Origin: an uncultured Marinobacterium sp.
Lineage (GTDB): Bacteria; Pseudomonadota; Gammaproteobacteria; Pseudomonadales; Balneatricaceae
Assembly (NCBI GenBank): GCA_947501565.1
Contig: CANMWJ010000014.1
Span: 54,351-118,350, forward strand
DNA length: 64,000 nucleotides
Direction: 5' to 3'
In this document: positions 61,206 to 64,000 of the stretch, piece after piece
Layout: each line of letters begins with the position of its first letter
How positions within the stretch are numbered: position 1 is the stretch's first letter
The notes under the pieces: model-generated
Told to the model about the DNA's origin: nothing
Seen by the model: only the letters and a program-made list of their open reading frames with translations
Database searches by the model: none
Position numbers and translations under genes: made by a program

Positions 61206-63854
61206 ATGCGAACGCTACGAAAACTGATTAAATCAAAACTGATGTGGCTAAGCACACTGTTAGTCATAGGTCTTGCCATGACAGCAGCTGTACGTGCGGT
61301 TGATGGTTTGGGACTGTTTGAACTGGACGGGAATGCTACACAACAATCTTATGATGATTGGGATACACTTCGGGGAGGCGGTGGCACTGCTGCGGCTTTC
61401 ACGGGAATCATTGCCGATCCGGCCCCATTATCTATCTTCACGGGAGGTGGTTCTAAGGACGTCCGCGATGTAAGTGAGTGGCGCCACAAAGACGGCAGTG
61501 TGCCGGATAAAGATGATATTACCAATGCATATGCTGCGGCTTACATCAATTCGCTAAACACCGGTCCACACCAGGCGGGTGATCTGATTATTACCTTTGG
61601 CCTGGACCGTTTCGCCAACAACGGTGATGCCCAAGCAGGGTTCTGGTTCTTCCAGGATGAGGTAGGCCTGGCCGCCGACGGTTCCTTCATCGGTAATCAC
61701 CAGCCCGGCGATATTCTGGTGCTAGTTGAATACCCTCAGGGTGCCAACGCATCACCAACAATAGATGTTTATGCGTGGGATCCTTCCGCGTCTGACAATT
61801 TGAACTTGCTGCTATCTACAGAAGATGCTTTATGCGATGGCTCAGGTAACAAAGAGGTTTGTGCAATAACAAACGCTGACACTACTCACGCGCCTTGGCC
61901 TTATGAAGCCAAGTTCCCGGATGACAGCTCGCCATATGATTTCCCGTTTGAAAGCTTTTTTGAAGGTGGGATCAATGTTTCAGCCCTTCTGGGGGGCGAC
62001 GTTCCGTGTTTCAGCAGCTTCCTGGCAGAAACCCGTTCATCTCGTTCAGAAACTGCACAGTTGAAAGACTTTGTACTGGGTGCATTTGATGTTTGTAGTA
62101 TTGATGTAACTAAACAATGTACTGCAGGTGTCAGTGCTAGTGGCGATATGATCGACATCAGCTTCGGTGGTGTTGTTACCAACACCGGTGCATTGGCACT
62201 GGATGTGACAATCTATGATGACATGGGAACACCGAATGATACCTCTGACGATGTGAAAGTGTACGACGATACCTTAGCTGCAGGTGCCTCTGATAACTAC
62301 AGCGGTAGCTTCCAGACCAAAGAGATACCGTCTACCGACAGAGTAATCGCTACAGGTACACGTGGCCAGGCCACTGTACAAGCAACCGCAGATGCAACCT
62401 GTTCACCTACACTGGATGAACGGATTGAAGTGACAAAAGCATGTACTGCGACCCTGAATAGTGCAGGGGATATGGTTGATGTAAGCTACGGCGGTACAGT
62501 CTCCAACCCGGGTAATGTGAAGCTAAAAGACATTACCGTTGTCGATGATAACGGCACACCGTTAGATGAGTCTGACGACGTAACACTGATCTCCGGCCTG
62601 AGCCTGGCTCCAGGTGCCTCTAAGAACTTCTCAGGTAGTTACTCAACTACTGATATTACTCCGACTGATGTGGTAACCGCATCCGGTGTTAGTGTTCTGA
62701 CCAGTACACCGGTTGAAGATTGGGCAGAAGCAAGCTGTGCTCCGGATATCAGAACCTCAATTGATGTTACTAAAGTGTGTACTGCAACCCTCAATAGTGC
62801 CGGTAACGGCGTTAACGTGTCCTTCAAGGGTACTGTAACGAACGACGGTACAGAGGCGTTAATCAACGTTAAGGTTGTAGATGACAACGGTACCCCAATA
62901 GATAAGTCTGATGACGTTACTGTTCTGACCATAGCGAAGTTGGATGCCGGGGCATCTCAGAACTACTCTGGCAGTTTCACCACTAGCAACTCAACGTCTA
63001 CAGATATCGTTGTAGCAACTGGTAGTGGTAAGCTCACCGCAACCGCAGTATCTGATAATGCTACAGCAACCTGTGCAGCTGATATTCTGCCGGATATCAA
63101 AGTCACTAAAGAGTGTGTCGATCCTGCTGTAAACGGTGATCCAATACTGTTCAGCGGTACCGTAACCAATACCGGTAATGTTCAGCTTAATAAAGTGACC
63201 GTGGTGGACGATAACGGTACACCGGCTGATACCACCGATGACCAGACCGTACTGGGACCTATCACTCTTGCACCAGGTGCGTCAGATAGTTATAGCGGCA
63301 GTTATCTGGTCCTGGCTGCAGGTCCGTCTACTGATATCGTAACTGCAAGTGGTGAAGATGCAGTTGATGGTACACCTGTAGAAGCAACCGATAGCGCAAC
63401 TTGTGTCGTACCTCCTCCAGGGGATGAAGGTTGTACTCCAGGATTCTGGAAAAACAACCCTGGACGCTGGTCATACACTATCTATAGTCCAAGCGACTTG
63501 CTGAGTAGTGTGTTCGACTTCAACGGCGCACCAGCTAAAGTCAGTGCGTTGGCGAGTGATACCATGATGGAAGCACTGAACTACGGTGGCGGCAATAACC
63601 TGCAAGGAGCAGCTGAAATACTGTTGCGTGCTTCTGTAGCTGCAGTACTGAACGCAAACCACGGTAAAGTTGCCTACCCACTGGGTGAAAGCTACGTAAT
63701 TAGCGAAGTAAATAGCGCACTTCAAAGCAGCAGTCGTGAGACTATGTTGGCGTTGGCCTACAAACTCGACAAAGCCAACAACGGTGTTCTGATTGACAAT
63801 GGAGACTCCGAGTCTTGCCCACTCACAGCCGATGAAAGCGGTAAAGAGTTCTAA
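61206..63854 (+). CDS. Secreted repeat protein 3 (four Ig-like modules and C-terminal CTPGFW domain)
   Basis: 882 aa, close paralogue of protein 2, with the same signal peptide and N-terminal domain. It has modules equivalent to 1, 2, 3 and 7 of that protein; modules 2 and 3 begin at 62424 and 62760 and the last at 63096, again exactly 336 bp apart. The length difference (336 residues) equals three modules. C-terminal domain starts GCTPGFWKNNPGRWSYTIY and ends SCPLTADESGKEF. No anchor. The first 122 bases of the gene are identical to those of gene 2. Confidence 0.85.
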   Translation: MRTLRKLIKSKLMWLSTLLVIGLAMTAAVRAVDGLGLFELDGNATQQSYDDWDTLRGGGGTAAAFTGIIADPAPLSIFTGGGSKDVRDVSEWRHKDGSVPDKDDITNAYAAAYINSLNTGPHQAGDLIITFGLDRFANNGDAQAGFWFFQDEVGLAADGSFIGNHQPGDILVLVEYPQGANASPTIDVYAWDPSASDNLNLLLSTEDALCDGSGNKEVCAITNADTTHAPWPYEAKFPDDSSPYDFPFESFFEGGINVSALLGGDVPCFSSFLAETRSSRSETAQLKDFVLGAFDVCSIDVTKQCTAGVSASGDMIDISFGGVVTNTGALALDVTIYDDMGTPNDTSDDVKVYDDTLAAGASDNYSGSFQTKEIPSTDRVIATGTRGQATVQATADATCSPTLDERIEVTKACTATLNSAGDMVDVSYGGTVSNPGNVKLKDITVVDDNGTPLDESDDVTLISGLSLAPGASKNFSGSYSTTDITPTDVVTASGVSVLTSTPVEDWAEASCAPDIRTSIDVTKVCTATLNSAGNGVNVSFKGTVTNDGTEALINVKVVDDNGTPIDKSDDVTVLTIAKLDAGASQNYSGSFTTSNSTSTDIVVATGSGKLTATAVSDNATATCAADILPDIKVTKECVDPAVNGDPILFSGTVTNTGNVQLNKVTVVDDNGTPADTTDDQTVLGPITLAPGASDSYSGSYLVLAAGPSTDIVTASGEDAVDGTPVEATDSATCVVPPPGDEGCTPGFWKNNPGRWSYTIYSPSDLLSSVFDFNGAPAKVSALASDTMMEALNYGGGNNLQGAAEILLRASVAAVLNANHGKVAYPLGESYVISEVNSALQSSSRETMLALAYKLDKANNGVLIDNGDSESCPLTADESGKEF

Positions 63855-63883
63855 CGGATAACGAACCTACTTTACTGAAACTG

Positions 63884-63917
63884 AAAAGGGCGAAGCCAGC
63901 TGGCTTCGCCCTTTTTT
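63884..63917 (+). terminator. Terminator of surface-protein gene 3
   Basis: AAAAGGGCGAAGCCAG-CTGGCTTCGCCCTTTTTT: perfect stem, T6. Confidence 0.95.
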
Positions 63918-63920
63918 CAT

Positions 63921-64000
63921 GGATCTGTCCCGTCCTGAATAACGTTGACACTTTTCGATCATCAAATCGGAAGGTGTTATGAAATCAAGAACTAAGCGTA
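63921..64000 (+). mobile_element. Possible left end of an IS3-type insertion sequence with start of transposase gene
   Basis: Starting at about 63921, GGATCTGTCCCGTCCTGAAT and a downstream GTTGACAC look like the terminal inverted repeat of an insertion sequence; a ribosome-binding GGAAGG lies 6 nt before ATG 63979, which reads MKSRTKR, similar to the start of IS3-family OrfA. The window ends here, so the element cannot be confirmed. Confidence 0.4.

Noticed and set aside
52900..63854. LPxTG, PEP-CTERM or autotransporter ends on the three surface proteins
   Set aside because: C-termini were read directly (CPTEPPQ and ESGKEF); no hydrophobic helix, arginine cluster or beta-barrel is present.

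Overview
The window looks like a chromosomal segment of a marine or halotolerant gammaproteobacterium of the Oceanospirillales type. The pointers are a monomeric NADP-isocitrate dehydrogenase, B12-dependent MetH, a ydbH-ynbE-ydbL cluster, a LexA-boxed yebG, and a type II secretion (T2SS) operon in the order E-F-G-H-I-J-K-L-M-N-D. This placement is an inference from gene content; there is no rRNA or other phylogenetic marker in the window.

Layout. 1-5.6 kb: the tail of an unknown gene, then a lipid-modification operon (two fatty acid desaturases of different classes, an MGDG-synthase-like glycosyltransferase, a YdjM/DUF457 membrane protein and a PlsC-type acyltransferase). 5.7-8.9 kb: two small genes and monomeric icd. 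9.2-13.3 kb: a leftward cluster with a YeeE/YedE sulfur transporter, a small secreted protein, a five-haem cytochrome c and a monohaem cytochrome c carrying long Asn-Pro-Cys-Ala repeat arrays. 13.6-19.2 kb: ydbH-ynbE-ydbL, a DUF4153 membrane protein and an AlkA-like DNA glycosylase. 19.2-23.1 kb: a von Willebrand (vWA) protein, a histidine kinase and a response regulator. 23.3-31.3 kb: mixed housekeeping and accessory genes, including SOS-controlled yebG, a frameshifted acyltransferase, a 1-Cys peroxiredoxin and a MocR regulator lacking its PLP lysine. 31.4-39.5 kb: metH, panD, prpE and an SDR oxidoreductase. 39.7-50.1 kb: the complete Xps-like T2SS operon. 50.7-63.9 kb: three paralogous giant secreted repeat proteins and, on the opposite strand, a secreted metalloprotease. 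The last bases look like the left end of an insertion sequence.

The most interesting unit is 39.7-63.9 kb. Each of the three surface-protein genes has a near-consensus sigma-54 (-24/-12) promoter, a long 5' leader of about 275-290 nt, and a shared upstream block: an AATCAATAGGTTA-like box followed by a TGTAAY-N6-RTTACA palindrome. The divergent metalloprotease has a clear c-di-GMP-I (GEMM) riboswitch in its leader. An 11-bp perfect long-range helix encloses the aptamer and is followed by a U7 run. With the T2SS immediately upstream, this reads as a secretion, surface-matrix and protease module under sigma-54 and c-di-GMP control. The repeat proteins evolve by gain or loss of exact 112-residue modules: the two close paralogues differ in length by exactly three modules.

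Dispersed palindromic repeats (about 80-90 bp) occur between genes at about 6.5, 24.2, 30.3 and 38.6 kb, and a second palindrome family at 31.3 kb. No tRNA, rRNA or CRISPR array was seen.
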